The position numbers were made by a program, and so were the translations under genes. Below are positions 31,127 through 42,647 of a DNA stretch of 42,647 nt, one piece after another. Origin of the DNA: Rhizopus sp. PT2906 (taxonomy: Eukaryota > Mucoromycota > Mucoromycetes > Mucorales > Rhizopodaceae). The notes beneath the pieces are model-generated. The model was given only the letters and a program-made list of their open reading frames with translations, had not been told where the DNA came from and did no database searches. The stretch spans positions 1-42,647 of the forward strand of contig JAMYHX010000378.1 in NCBI GenBank assembly GCA_025529335.1, written 5' to 3'. Each line of letters begins with the position of its first letter. Position 1 is the first letter of the stretch.

Positions 31127-32596
31127 TCTGCCACTTTTTCCTCTACTAATCTTTTTGCAACAGCCAATGCCTGTGGTTCACCTAAGATGAGATAAGTCCC
31201 TTTTTTCTTTTTAGGCACATTTGTTGCGTCTATACCTGTTATACAAACATTGCGTTCTTCTGCATTTGGATCGCCACTCAAGTCAACCTTAACTCGAGCA
31301 CCTGATTGTTCTTGAAAATATCTAATCGTTTCTCCACCTCTACCTATAATCAGTCCAACTACTGTAGATGGAATAGGTACATAAATTCTTTGATCATTTG
31401 GATTCGTCGTATGACCAAGACCGTACGATGCAAAACGAGGTGCTGACAGCTACACACTCAAATTAGTTTTTTTTTTTTTTTTTTTTTTTTTCTTTCTAAT
31501 AGCAATATAAAACTCACGTTGGGTGAACCATAAACAAGTTCTTCAATAAGATGCTTTGCATGTTGTACTGCTGCATCATCACCTAACAAAGTAATTGCTC
31601 TCTCATTGTTGATATCATTCGAACTGTCAGACGAAAGGAGGATTTTTGCTCTACTCTGCTGTTCAAACTCGCGAATCGTTTCACCTCCACGACCGATCAC
31701 TAATCCAACTTTTGGAACTGGTATTCTGATCGTCATCGTGTTACCGCCTGCAGCTCCTCCATAATGATGGTGATGATGATGGTACCCTCCAGCAGGAGGA
31801 GCAGTCGTAGCGCCACTTCGATTCGCTTCTGTAACTTTTGCATCTTCTACCATTTGTCGAATCATGTCGCGTGCTATGCTGATTTGGTCAGGTTCTCCTG
31901 CAATATAAACAACTCTCTCAGGTCCCGATGTATCTGTATTGTATGAGAAACCGTTATATATACATACATATATACATATATATATTGAATAATCTAACCT
32001 GCTGCAAATTGTACTTTGGAGACACCAGACATGCGTTCAATCTTTTTCAAATTCTCGCCTCCTTTGCCAATGAGCAATCCTACCATGTGATTAGGAACCT
32101 TGTATTCTTCTTGACGACCCGAATTCGTTCCATAGTTGCTTGTTGGTCTTCGTTCTTCTGAGCCTAAACCGTATCGACGAGGTTCATTTGACACATCTTT
32201 TAAAAAAATGTTAGCTTTATATAATATATATATATATTTTCTTCTAATTACATGATGGTCTAGAAGCACCGCTGTCATAAGCACTTCTTTTATTTTCGCG
32301 GTCATCTTGTTGATGACTAGTTGGTGGAGAACTGTCTTCATAACCACGCTTTGTTCCTGAATAGACTATATAATATCGTTTAATTATCAGCATCAGTGTT
32401 GTCTTTTTTTTTTACCTGTAGAGGAAGAAGGCTGTTGTTGTGGTGGTTGTGGTTGGTCAGTTGTGGAAGCTGTAGTTTGCTTTAATTTCTCTGCAATCGC
32501 TCTTGCTCTAGAAAGCGCATCACTGAAATTAACTGGGGATTCTTTGTCTGTGAGTGATGGCGGAGGAGGAACGGCTGAATAGTTTTTTCCTTCCAT
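30518..32596 (-). CDS. Three-KH-domain RNA/ssDNA-binding protein, FUBP/KHSRP-like
   Basis: Seven exons (32596-32416, 32365-32252, 32196-31999, 31933-31518, 31449-31126, 31050-31004, 30935-30518) give 565 aa. The N-terminus has a helix (FSDALSRARAIAEKLKQ) like that of FUBP proteins. The KH domains carry intact GxxG loops: VGLLIGKGGENLKKIE, VGLVIGRGGETIREFE and VGLIIGRGGETIRYFQ. Between KH1 and KH2 there is a His6/Gly linker. The C-terminus is Tyr/Gln rich with AAAYYAHYYG-type motifs as in FUBP C-termini, then an acidic tail. FUBP-type proteins bind U-rich RNA or single-stranded DNA and regulate transcription, splicing and mRNA stability. Introns 5 and 4 carry A35 and about A18 tracts after the donor. 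Confidence 0.9.
31089..31123. repeat. T35 homopolymer inside a KH-gene intron
   Basis: Thirty-five consecutive T on the plus strand, read as A35 directly after the GT donor of intron 31051-31125 of the KH gene. A similar T run of about 24 lies in the preceding intron (31466-31490). Confidence 0.9.
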
Positions 32597-33167
32597 CAAG
32601 TGTATAGGAAAATTGACTCAGTAAGGGCTGATGTGGAGAAGAAGAAAAAAAAAAAAAAAAGCAGAAAAAGATTAAAGCGTGGTACTTAAAATTCAGCCAA
32701 AGGGACTTTTTCAAGAAAAAAAGTTATGAGAAAAGTGACAAATTGGATAATGATATGACAACTATTGAATATAGTTTTTAAGTATTCATTAAAGGATTCC
32801 CACTGCAAGCGAGATGAATACATTTATTGTTTTCATATAAATTATTCTACAAACAAAGTGTTTAGCTGTCAAAATAACGTCTCTCTGTGAATAAGAAATA
32901 CAACAATATCGCGTGAATGCTTCTTATTCTAACAATCGACAGAAAGGAGACTCACAAGGAATTGCAAATAAACTATATAGGTTACAAGATGTCGTACGAA
33001 CAAAAAAACAAAGCCAACTTTGAATAGAGAAACGTTATTTGATATAATTCCCGGACGCAACGCGGAGTCATCCTGACACGCCCTCTTCGGGGAGCATATA
33101 CTTAATACATATTTAAATGCTTACTCTTCTCTATTCCTCTCCCCCCCCCTCTTCCTTTTATTATTCA
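32597..33167. promoter_or_regulatory. Divergent promoter region of KH gene and ABC ATPase gene
   Basis: 571 bp between the two start codons. An A18 run lies near 32644-32660. A GC-rich islet with ACGCG occurs near 33058-33063 in an otherwise AT-rich stretch, and a C9 run (33142-33150) lies just upstream of the ABC start codon. No coding signal. Confidence 0.4.
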
Positions 33168-34903
33168 ATGTTTTCTTCAAGGCGTTTTTTCTTTCAACAT
33201 ATTCGGCTTTATTCTAGCGGTAAACCTCTTGTCAAGTTTGAAAATGCAAATGTCTATCGATTTGGTTCAAAGGAACCTGCGTTTAAGAATCTGACATTGA
33301 CATTAAACAGTCATGACCGTTTAGTCATTGTCGGACCTGTCAGTGCAGGAAAGACCACGTTGGCAGAGGTATTTATAACGTATGTGCGTACAAGGGAGCT
33401 TTTAGTAATAATAATGTAAAATATAGACTATTGCAGGAAAGCATTTGATTCAACCTTTGTCAGCAGCTAGTTGGCCAATCATTGACAAGTCTGTATCACC
33501 TTATGCCTCAGATTATATTCACTTGGTCTCATTCAGAGAAAGCTCAGGTAGCTTCTCCTATAGTAAACATTATTACCAAGAACGATTTAATTTCAGGTAA
33601 ATATATACAAGCATGTGGACACTTGGCTTATTTTTTTAATAAAGTGACCCTGATGATGATATCACTTTGGAAAGTTACTTGAACGGTGATGGAAAGTATA
33701 ATGTAGAAAGGGTCAAGGAAATAGCCAAACAGCTCAATGTAGATCATTTATTACCTCTTTCCTTTTTGAAATTATCAAATGGTCAAACAAGACGTGCGAG
33801 AATAGCAAAGGCGCTTTTAAAGAACCCCTCCATGCTAGTGCTTGATGAACCTCTAAGTAACATCTCGTACACTTTTTTTTTTTTTTTACATTGAGACTAA
33901 CATGATTTTTCAACAGTGGGACTCGATGTTGAGCATCGTCAACACTTGCTTGATGTACTCGGTGACTTGACCATCAAATCCTCTGTTCCCATCGTTCTCG
34001 TGCTCAGACCACAAGACGAATTCCCATCATGGGCAACAGATGTCGTCGAGCTTCAGAATATGGCTATTGGCTGGAAGGGAAAGCCAAAGGAGTTCCAAAC
34101 CAGGCGTGAGGCCAACAAGAAAAAGACGGAAAAAGCAAGAGAGCGTCTAGAAAAGCAGACAGATACGACAAGTTCAAATGAACCTGTTGTAGAAATGAAA
34201 AATGTTAGAGTCTCTTATGGTGGCAAACCTATCCTTCAGGATATCACCTGGACTGTCCGTAAGGGCGAAAGATGGGCGCTTTTAGGACCCAATGGTTCAG
34301 GAAAGACAACACTCTTGTCATTCCTGACGGGTGATCATCCCCAGGCTTATGCCAATGATCTTTCTCTCTTTGGAAGACGTCGCGGCACGGGTGAATCTAT
34401 CTGGGAAATCAAGCAGAGAGTAGGCATGGTAAGCCCTGAAATTCATCTCTATTTTAATCAAAACCTGTCAGCATTGGAAGCAGCAGGTACAGGGTTCTTT
34501 GATGTTGTTGTTCCCCGACCGTTAAATGATCAACAAACGAGCCAGATCAAGAGTCTCTTTTATGAGTTTGGTATAGAGAGAATGCTCCATCATAAGCTCA
34601 GAGATATGTCTACGGGCGAACAACGTATGGTTTTGCTCATTCGATCTTTGGTAATTCTATTTGTTACTTGCTTGCCTTTTTTAGTAACAACATGCATTAT
34701 AGGTAAAAATGCCAGATTTGGTCATTTGGGATGAACCATTCCAAGGTCTAGATGATGCATTGATAGATAATGTCAACAGATGGTTAGAGAATCATATGCG
34801 TCAAGATCAAACATTGATCATGGTCACTCATCATGAAGAAGAGATACCAGAGACAGTAACAAAACGGTTTAAACTTGGGTCAGGCGGCGTCCAAGCCAAC
34901 TAA
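33168..34903 (+). CDS. Twin-domain soluble ABC ATPase (yeast YDR061W-like), probably mitochondrial
   Basis: Exons 33168-33368, 33427-33596, 33645-33856, 33917-34650 and 34703-34903 encode 505 aa with two nucleotide-binding domains and no TM segments. NBD1: Walker A GPVSAGKTT (residues 56-64), a degenerate signature LSNGQTRRARIAKAL, Walker B MLVLDEP. NBD2: Walker A GPNGSGKTT, signature MSTGEQRM, Walker B LVIWDEP and the H-loop VTHHEEE. The architecture matches yeast YDR061W and bacterial ModF-like ATPases, whose role is unknown. The N-terminus MFSSRRFFFQHIRLYSSG looks like a mitochondrial presequence, so the ATG at 33168 is preferred over the in-frame ATG at 33117, which would encode a Pro/Ser stretch across a C-run. 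Confidence 0.9.
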
Positions 34904-34992
34904 TGGTTTTATTTACAAGTATTGTGTTATTATTATTTACATATATATATAAAAGTGTATGTGGAATATATGTGGAATCAATCTCATGATGG

Positions 34993-36085
34993 TTAATCTT
35001 GATGATATTGTCTATGCCAATCTTTGAGCTGCTCCAAAACGATAAACGTGACAATGGTATGAGGTCCTAATCTAATAAATGCTGGCATCCATCCACGAAA
35101 CAGTGAACCAACTCCTTCATGTTGAACCATGTATTTCATCATCTTTAATGGTCGACGTATATCATCTTTACCATGCGCATTCATAATTCTAGTCTTGACT
35201 ACATCTAATGGAGAACATACAGTGGTTGCTACTAAGCCCTGATATAAGATGATAAGCATATATTTATACATAGTTGTTTATCTGCATGTAACTTACAGCT
35301 AATAAGCTAGATACGAAATGAGTCGTTAATCCATTTTGAAGACCAAGTTGATCTATACACATCTGTTTGAATACATCATAACTTGTCATCTGAGATACTG
35401 TAATCAGCACGGCTCGGTTCGTGCTTGAACCTAAACCCCGGAATAACGCCTGAGGTCCCTCTTCTCGACAGATTCTGACCATACCGTCGATCACATTTTT
35501 ATAATTTCTTCTCTTATTGGGTGGTAATTGTCCATCATTCTGCATACGCACATTCACCACATCGCTTGGATTACCAAATGCTCCTCCCAAGACACCTGCC
35601 ATAGTTGAACAAAATAACAATTGCCTCATAGTGGGTTCTATTATTACCGGTTAGCCATGTCTATTTTATCATCATTATATCATCATCTTACTCGCATCGC
35701 CAGCCACCGCATATTTAAATTTATCGTATAAACCAAACCGAATGGTAGAATACGTTCCCTGTCTTAATAAACTGGCTGATAGTCCACTATACAAGGCTAA
35801 TACACCTTCTTGACGACTAATAGTCCACATCGTCTTGACCATTCGAATCGGACTCAGCAATTGAATCTCGGACCAAAGACTCTTATTTGTATCTAGTCGA
35901 AGTGTTTGAAGTCTGACCTTGGTAAGATCAAAGGGATGAGACACTAGGGTTGCGATGCATGAGGCAGCTCCACCAAACCAAAACGGTGACTGAAGTACTT
36001 TTTTGGTTGTTTTGATACTGTTATTGGCTATAATAGTATTAGAGTTGCCTGTTGTTGTTGACGGTGATATTCTAGTGAGAAGCAT
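34993..36085 (-). CDS. Mitochondrial carrier family protein (dicarboxylate-carrier-like)
   Basis: Three exons (36085-35692, 35637-35297, 35238-34993) encode 326 aa with three solute-carrier repeats. Signature motifs PxDxxKxR appear as HPFDLTKVRLQT, the variant NPSDVVNVRMQND and SPLDVVKTRIMNA, each followed by GxxxLYxG or LFRG-type motifs (ALYSGLSASLLRQ, ALFRGLGSS, SLFRGWMPAFIRLGPHT). The RxGxYSTIRFGLYD segment and VRMQND are typical of dicarboxylate carriers (yeast DIC1), which exchange malate or succinate for phosphate across the inner membrane. Substrate assignment is by motif only. The N-terminal Ser/Thr-rich extension of about 35 residues is longer than usual. Confidence 0.9.
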
Positions 36086-36211
36086 GCTATTAAAAAAAAA
36101 AAGAGATAACAAGCAATTTTATTTTTCTATTTTTTGTTGCGGGGTAATTGTGACTGCGTTGTAGATCAAGAACCAAACATCATACAGTGTAAATGCAAGT
36201 TTATATAAAAT

Positions 36212-37521
36212 TTATTTACTAATCTTTTCAGTCAATTCAGGGACAGCCTTGAACAAGTCATCAACAAGTCCATAATCAGCAACTTGGAAAATAGGTGCAT
36301 CTGCATCCTTGTTGATAGCAACAATTGTTTTACTATCTTTCATACCCGCAAGATGTTGAATAGCACCAGAGATACCTAATAATTCAAAGTTTTGTAAAAC
36401 CTACCCTTCATTTTTTTCCCACGATGAAAACTTACCGACAGCAATGTAAAGTTCTAAGAAGAGAAAAAGGAGTTAGACAGACGTAATGGCTCGGACTTGT
36501 TTCTGTTTACTTACCAGGTGCAACGATTTTACCAGTTTGACCTACTTGCAAAGAGTTGTCGACGAATCCAGCATCAACAGCAGCACGAGAGGCACCGACT
36601 ATGAATGTTTGTCAGCTCATCTTTATATTCTCACAGGCACGTGACGTGTTTACCAGCTGCACCGATCTTGTCTGCTAAATCATACAACAACTTGAAGTTT
36701 TCACCATTCTTCATACCACGACCACCACTGATCACACGTTTGGCGCTTCCAAGGTCAGGACGGTCACTCTTTTGAATCTCTTCGCCTTCCCATTGAGTCA
36801 AACCGAGCTTTTCAGAAGGAGAAACAACTTCTTCGGGGGCAGCATCTTGAGTGGCAGAGGCGGCTTCGAAAGCAGTTCCACGGACAGTAATGACCTTGAC
36901 CTTATCGTTAGTCTTTACAGTAGCGATGGCGTTACCTAACATATCACTTTTAATTCAACGATTCAATACATGCACAAACACATTACCAGCATAAATGGGA
37001 CGAACAAAGGTATCTTCACTTTCGATGGCAGTAATATCTGAAATGGCAGCAACATCCAATAAAGCAGCAGCACGGGGGAACACGTTCTTGCCACCAGCTG
37101 TATGGCCAGTAATCAAATGGGTGAATCCGTTCTTGGCTTGTACTTCGGCAAGAAGAGGAGCAATGTCTTCAGGTAAGGCATGAGCATAAGCAGCGTCTTT
37201 GGCAGTCAACACTTTGGATACACCTTCCAACTTGGCAACCTCTTTAGCAACACCTTCAGGGGCCTCACCAGCGACTAAAGCGGTGACAGAGCCACCAAGT
37301 TTTTTGGCAGCGGTTAAAGCGTTCAATGTGGCTCCACTGATTGCTCCGTCTTTATGCTCAACATATAAAAGGGTATTGACACCAGCACCCGTTGTATAGA
37401 AACGTTGAGCGAGTGTTGAACGAGTCTAAAGAAAGAAATAGATAAGCCCCTCTCTCTCTCTCCGCCTTTTTCTTTTTGTGTTTACTTGAAGAGCAATGCG
37501 TGATGTGACAGAAGCGAACAT
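36212..37521 (-). CDS. ETFA: Electron transfer flavoprotein alpha subunit
   Basis: Six exons (37521-37486, 37425-36987, 36935-36654, 36598-36515, 36453-36436, 36375-36212) give 340 aa. The protein has a short mitochondrial presequence (MFASVTSRIALQ...RFYTTG), domain I (LLYVEHKDGAISGATLNALTA, HLITGHTAGGKNVFPRAAA) and the FAD-binding domain II ([77 protein letters not shown]). With ETF beta it passes electrons from acyl-CoA dehydrogenases to ETF-QO in the matrix. The fifth exon is an 18-nt microexon, needed to complete [12 protein letters not shown]. Confidence 0.97.
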
Positions 37522-39399
37522 GTTAAACTGTGAAAAAAGAAACAAGAGAGAGAGAAAAGAGAGATAGAGAAGATGCCTGGATATTTAATCTCACACGCAT
37601 GTTACATCTCCGACTGTGCCTGTTGTAAACGTCACTCCATCTTTGAAATTTTACTTATTTTCACATGAAATATCATTTTACGCACGATTGCAAACTTGAC
37701 ATTTGTATTCTTTTGTTCAATGTCAACTGCTTTGTTCTTTCTCTTTTTTTCATAGTTAATCAGCCTTTTTAGTAACTTGCAACAACTTTATTAATGATTA
37801 TTTAATGATATCGATAGTATATATATGTAAAAAGACTGATAGTATCACCATTATTGCCCTGACAGGGCATCTCTAGCCAATACTATATTTTGATCAAAAG
37901 GAATCATCTTTCAGCCTTCTTTATGGTAAATCAAATTGTATACAAGCTTTGCATAAACGTAGATTTGGCCTATCTTCTCTTTTTTTCAGCGATAGTACTC
38001 ACTTTTTGAGATATCCATGAGCTGGCAAAACTAGCACTAATGCATCTGACTTTATCATTTCATGACTCAATAAAAATGTTAAATGGCAACAACTTTAGTC
38101 ATTATCTTGAAAAACCTAGTGAGCATTGTTACAATATGATATAGGAAGAGCAATGGCAAGAAACAAAGACTAAGGATGTGACTACTGTATTTTTATTAAT
38201 TATTGACATTAGTTTTATAAAATGTTGTCATAAAATAAAAAAATTATTTGCGTAAAAAGACGACAAAGAAAAATATGTTTGAATAAAACGACATCATGTC
38301 AAAAGAGAGAGAGAGAAAGAGATAATGAGTTTATATGTAGAAAAAGAGAGAAAAAGTATGTTAGTATTAGAGCACATATCCTAATATTAATCTTACTTAC
38401 CACCGAAGTGCATTCTGGGGAGAGTAGCGATAACTACCCAAGATAGTTTAAACAAAAAAAAAAAGGAACGGAGGACAGAGAGAACCCAGAGCACAAGAAG
38501 AAGCAATTGGGAGAACGTTCCGGATATATACGCCAGAGAGCAAAGAGGGCAGGACAAGCGAGTCAGAGCAAGGACCATGAGGACAGGCTAGTTTTGATTT
38601 GTGAATCTTTGAACACTTAAGTTAATTTCAACTCCAAGACAGCCCACCTGTTAATATTACGAAAATATTCTTGGCGACGACGAATTTACATTTCATGCAA
38701 CATGAATTTTGTTCTCACCATGGGTGTATTTATTTTCGATCACAGGCGAATTTACTTTCCGGAAAGAGTGTATATCTTTCTAAATATAAATCTTATAGCA
38801 CCTTATTGCATAAAGTATCCCATTATATTAAAATCGTAAAAAAAAAAGGGGGGAAGGCATGGCTGCTTACACATCAGCATTAGTGCTCTCCCTCTTATTT
38901 CCTGTTTCATCTTTCTTTAGATTCAGCAATTTTGTCAAATACATCTTTAGGTAATCTTTAATATTGGCTTCATAGTAATCAGCAAACTACTTTTCTTTAA
39001 AAATGCTTCTATTATAATTTATGTTTGAAGTTGATAATAAGGATGTTGAACCATGTCAAGCGCATTCTATAGTCACTTTGATAACCTAAAGACTTTTCCT
39101 TCAACATGAAGCACTTGTTCTAAGCCTAAATCGCGCTTAAAATAGATCAATACTGACAACTCTATCTGCTAAATAATGTAAATACGAATTTATCATAAAT
39201 ACACGTGATTGATCAAGCTGACAACATAAAGCAAGAATAAATAACAATATTTCTTTTGCTATCTCTTTTTCTTCTTTAAAAGAAACAATTCAAAATGGTT
39301 GAAAGGCTTTGTTGGGTGATATCATAGGTAGCATCTGAAGGTAGCGCCCGTAGTATTAGTCTAACATTTGGTGCATTTTCTGGTGCATGTAGTTTTTCC
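37522..39399. other. Gene-poor AT-rich region
   Basis: About 1.9 kb upstream of ETFA with GA-rich simple sequence (37545-37575, 38310-38360), T/A runs and no open frame with recognisable protein features. I see no gene. The first few hundred bases should contain the ETFA promoter. Confidence 0.45.
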
Positions 39400-39996
39400 C
39401 AACGCTTTTATTAGTTGATGGGGTGGACCATCTTTCCGCAAAGATAGAGCAGATAATTGAAAAGAGGAAAGACACTGAAAACAACCTGGAAAAATTAAAG
39501 AAAAAGTCTCTTAATGAATATACACTGCCAAGAGGCATTCTAACTGACGATGCAAGGGCTTCTAGCTGATACCATCTTTCCTGATGGGTTATTTACGTAA
39601 ACCAGCACCAAAGAAAGACAACGACATGTGGAACCAGTTTGTCGAGGAAAACTTTGATGGTATGGCCACTGAAGTGATGACTGCAATGAGCAATGAACCA
39701 GCGGAATAAAGGCAGCCTCAAATAGAGACTCATTTACATAGTGAATACAGAGCATGCTCCCTAAGCATGAAAAAAGTGATCAGAAGCGATTTATCTCCAA
39801 GTTTGAAGATTAAAGGCTACATAATACCATGGTCAAAGCATCTGATTACGCAGACAACATAAGTGAGGTTGTATACATGATAACATTTAAAAGCTATTGT
39901 TTTGCCATAGAAAACAACGAGATAGTTTTTGGACAAACTGAGTGCTTCAACATCACGGAAGTCCTTCCAAAGGATTTCACTGATGAGAATTAACTA
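39400..39996 (+). pseudogene. Decayed coding tract of unknown family
   Basis: Successive plus-strand blocks in shifting frames look protein-coding. They are a charged coiled coil (about 39414-39570, KIEQIIEKRKDTENNLEKL, then LPRGILTDD), a block at 39583-39708 (KPAPKKDNDMWNQFVEENFD) and one at about 39770-39993 (SDLSPSLKIKGYIIPW; then SEVVYMITFKSYCFAIENNE) ending at a TAA. At least three one-base frame changes are needed to connect them, so the gene is broken, or some junctions could be unrecognised introns. No known domain was identified. Confidence 0.45.
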
Positions 39997-40765
39997 AGCT
40001 ACTATTGTTTATAAGATCCACGTTTCAAATTAATAAAAGGACTTTGTTCAGTGTTTCTGCACTTTACCGTATCGACTTTTTCGACAATCACCACAGGCGC
40101 GCTTTTTACGCATTCTCATAAAGATGACCGATTAGTTCAAGCACAATGGTGGCCCCTTTCTGGTTTCTATATAAACAGCCATTATCCTGCTTTGTCTCGC
40201 TAACAAGCTGAAGCAGACTACCGGTAACAACACTTGTTAATTGTGATGTAGTAGAATGCAAAAAGCTGCGCTCTGGGTATCGTAGCATCGGATGTCATGG
40301 TACATATTCAAATTTTTATTTAGATCTCCCTATTAACATAATCGTGATCTTGTATAATCTTAAAAGAAACAAATAGCGTTTGGTTGTACGAGACTTTTAG
40401 GATCAACCTAATCAGCGAATTCATTAATGCTGACGTCTGAACCAGAACTAGAGCGGGCCCTACGTCTCAGGATTAATGTAAAGTTCGCACAATGCCTTGT
40501 TTGAACTCACTTTAAACTGATTTGATTTTTCCCTGGTTGGAGAAAATGACAGCATCTTAATCGATGAGCTGAACCAAAGCTTACTATAATACTTGAAAAC
40601 CAGCGCTGACAACAATTATTTCTGCAGATATCACGACCTTGACACAATGCTAGGTTTTCATGACGTTTTCGTGTAACATTCCACGTGCTGATTGTAAATT
40701 ATTAATTTTATATAAAGGGGCCGTAATATGATCAACGCCTTTTTTTTTCCCTTTGTCTACTTTAA
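39997..40765. other. Spacer between two decayed tracts
   Basis: About 770 bp. A minus-strand frame at 40106-40288 (contains GATIVLELIGHLYENA) has coding-like composition but no family I recognise, and could be a fragment of another decayed repeat. Otherwise nothing stands out. Confidence 0.35.
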
Positions 40766-41725
40766 CTCAGATGCAATAAATACTTAACTACACAGTATCA
40801 CAACTGTGATGTCAATGACGTATTCCAAAATGGAAGGTGGCATGGATTGAGCAAGTTTCAGTCAACTTCGATCGTCACTTTATTCAACGCAAGCCCCTTT
40901 GACTCGAGATCCATTGCTCATGACACCTCCCTTGATGACATATTGCAGAACGTGCACAAGAATTGAAAAGAGACGATCAATAAGCTTCTCAAAAGAATAA
41001 TGAAGACAAGTAACCCGGAAAAGTCAGATGCCTATACGATCTCATGGCATTTAGTTAAGCCGCATACGGAGAAGAAATTCAATGCTTTTGAGAACAAGTC
41101 AGAGTTATCAGAAGGTGACGTTGTTGTCAAGATTTGGAGACCAATATTGGAGGTTTTATTCTCAAATGCGAGTGTGGTGTTGCATTGCGGTGACACTCTG
41201 TCACAATTAGCACAAGAAGGGAAAATGGCCCACCGAAGAATGGACCTTCGCCTCTTCTTCTCTTCTGGGAGTTCAAACGATGTTGGTGACGTCGAGTTTG
41301 GGAAGATGGCCTGTGTTACGAAACTCTACTATGACAATGAGAAGTCCATGACCAATGGGAAAGTATAACTAAATGAGATCGCATCAATCTACAGTCTTGA
41401 TGTTTGTGACATTAGACTTTGCCTGGTACAAATTCTTTGCTTTGAAGCCGTCGTCTATGAAATGTTTTCAGAAAGAAAAGAGGTGTATGTCCTAAGGAAG
41501 GCGAAGGAACTCTCTGCTCCTATTTCTGCAAGGAGGATCAGAAATGACAGTGAGGAGTTTTTCGAAGGGCTTTCGACAAGATCAATCGTTATCGAGCTCT
41601 CTGTCATTTATCATGGTAGTCTGAAGAAGAAGGGGAGAATGAGCTGCATCGCCTACGATAATAAGCCTGCTTCTGTCACCAGAATATCACTATCAATGGC
41701 TACTGTCGTATTCTACGTTGAATAA
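40766..41725 (+). pseudogene. Near-intact decayed ORF with ExxK-type nuclease-like motif
   Basis: One plus-strand frame stays open for about 320 codons except for two in-frame stops, TGA at 40964-40966 and TAA at 41366-41368. Between them lie KIWRPILEVLFSNASVVLHCG, then MDLRLFF, and DVGDVEFGK, a D...ExxK arrangement that could be a degenerate PD-(D/E)XK-like core. After the second stop the frame continues with VYEMFSERKEVYVLRKAKEL and a beta-rich C-terminus to a stop at about 41723-41725. There are no frameshifts. This suggests a young pseudogene of a Mucoromycota-type family. The similarity to the 16.5-18 kb pseudogene is in motif style only. Confidence 0.5.
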
Positions 41726-42647
41726 GGGTCAATAAGCAGTGTCTACATATCAATACCAAAAGCTCAGTAGCATAAACTAACTAATCACAATCATAAATAC
41801 AAATCCTATAATCATTTTTAATATCTTTCATCTTTATTCTTCTCGATTAAAGAGACATTAATAGCCCCATTGTACTTTCTGTTTATTCTTACTACAACAA
41901 ATACCACAGCTACAGAGTAGATACTTTCTTTTAATTCTGTCTTGTATCTTCATTGGAAGCTAATATAATTAAAAAAAACTTCTTCATTGTCACTATAACT
42001 CATTGCCTTTCTCATTCCTGTATTCTGTATGTGTTTTTATCATTCATACCCTTGTTATTATTGCTATTGCTTCTTATTGTAGCCCATGTTATGACCACTA
42101 TCGCTCCATCTATGTGTCAGATGGCTTTATATTTAGCTCTATGATTTTATAGATTTACAGAGATAAGCGTTTACTTTTACAAGCTGGTTATGCAGATAAG
42201 AGCAAATTATGGCAGCTGTTGAATAAAAAAAAAAAAAAAAAAAAAAAAAGACATCTTCTCCTGTAGCTTATTACTTTACCTGTTTATCACAAGTACACTC
42301 TTACATATCCAACTATAACATTTTCTTATCTATTTTGTGAGTATACGCTCAAACACATCAGTGACAAGTTGGACACAACTAGGGAATAAATATTCAGCAA
42401 CAAGAAGAAATAGAACTTGTGACATTTTACTCTACACAATCATCAATTAATTGATCTACGTCAAATGTTTTGTTCTACAGCACAGTAAACATATACACGT
42501 ATTTTCTTCTTAAGACATTTTTATGCATTTTATATCATGAAGTGCTCAATAATGTATGTCATCTTATATAATTACTGAATATGAGTATGACAAAAAATGA
42601 ATCAAAGGGTAACATCCCACCTTTAATTTCTCTTCACCCGTGATTAA
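41726..42647. other. AT-rich terminal region without recognisable genes
   Basis: About 0.9 kb with an A26-like run near 42225-42249 and no open frame longer than about 60 codons with protein-like composition. Confidence 0.5.

Noticed and set aside
33117..33167. Earlier ATG for the ABC ATPase
   Set aside because: It adds a Pro/Ser stretch across a C9 run and masks a good mitochondrial presequence that starts at 33168.

Overview
The window looks like nuclear DNA of an early-diverging filamentous fungus, most likely Mucoromycota (Mucor/Rhizopus relatives). The sequence is AT-rich, the genes are compact and rich in short introns (mostly 45-75 nt, GT..AG with a few GC..AG), and there are long A/T homopolymers. 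The genes are conserved fungal housekeeping genes mixed with DIRS-like and Tc1/mariner-like elements and decayed lineage-specific families. No bacterial-style operons, CRISPR arrays, rRNA or tRNA genes were seen. Exon structures below were worked out by hand from splice signals, reading frame and family knowledge.

Layout. 1-5.4 kb: DNA polymerase alpha subunit B (partial, minus); a short protein made only of the PRMT3 N-terminal zinc-finger region (plus); a FLILHELTA/Mrx11-type mitochondrial protein (plus); a polyQ coiled-coil protein (minus); an Erf2-type DHHC palmitoyltransferase (minus). 5.4-15 kb: long spacers around a bHLH factor (plus), a CAP-Gly protein (minus), the proteasome subunit Sem1/Dss1 (plus), ribosomal protein S5 (plus) and ribosomal protein L35 (minus).

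15-22.3 kb is a mobile-element graveyard. It holds a TIR-flanked, internally deleted Tc1/mariner copy; a frameshifted pyruvate carboxylase fragment; a decayed multi-exon gene with a PD-(D/E)XK-like motif; an internally deleted DD34E transposase; and a decayed gene with a serine-recombinase-like C-terminus. That last gene appears to be split by a DIRS-like retrotransposon fragment (RNase H plus tyrosine recombinase) lying in what reads as an intron.

22.5-37.5 kb is again dense and conserved: the FAN1 nuclease (13 exons, minus) divergent from a PPIL4-type cyclophilin-RRM protein (plus), a cytochrome P450 (minus), a three-KH FUBP-like protein (minus) divergent from a twin-ABC ATPase of the YDR061W type (plus), a mitochondrial carrier (minus), and ETF alpha (minus) with an 18-nt microexon. 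37.5-42.6 kb is gene-poor and carries two further decayed gene-like tracts on the plus strand.

The live genes do not form one pathway. There is a genome-maintenance theme (Pol alpha B, FAN1, Sem1/Dss1) and a mitochondrial theme (FLILHELTA protein, carrier, ETF alpha, probably the ABC ATPase). The best candidates for something undescribed are the methyltransferase-less PRMT3-like protein, the serine-recombinase-like family with an altered active-site motif, the PD-(D/E)XK-like decayed families, and the clustering of GC-AG introns and ATG-only first exons.
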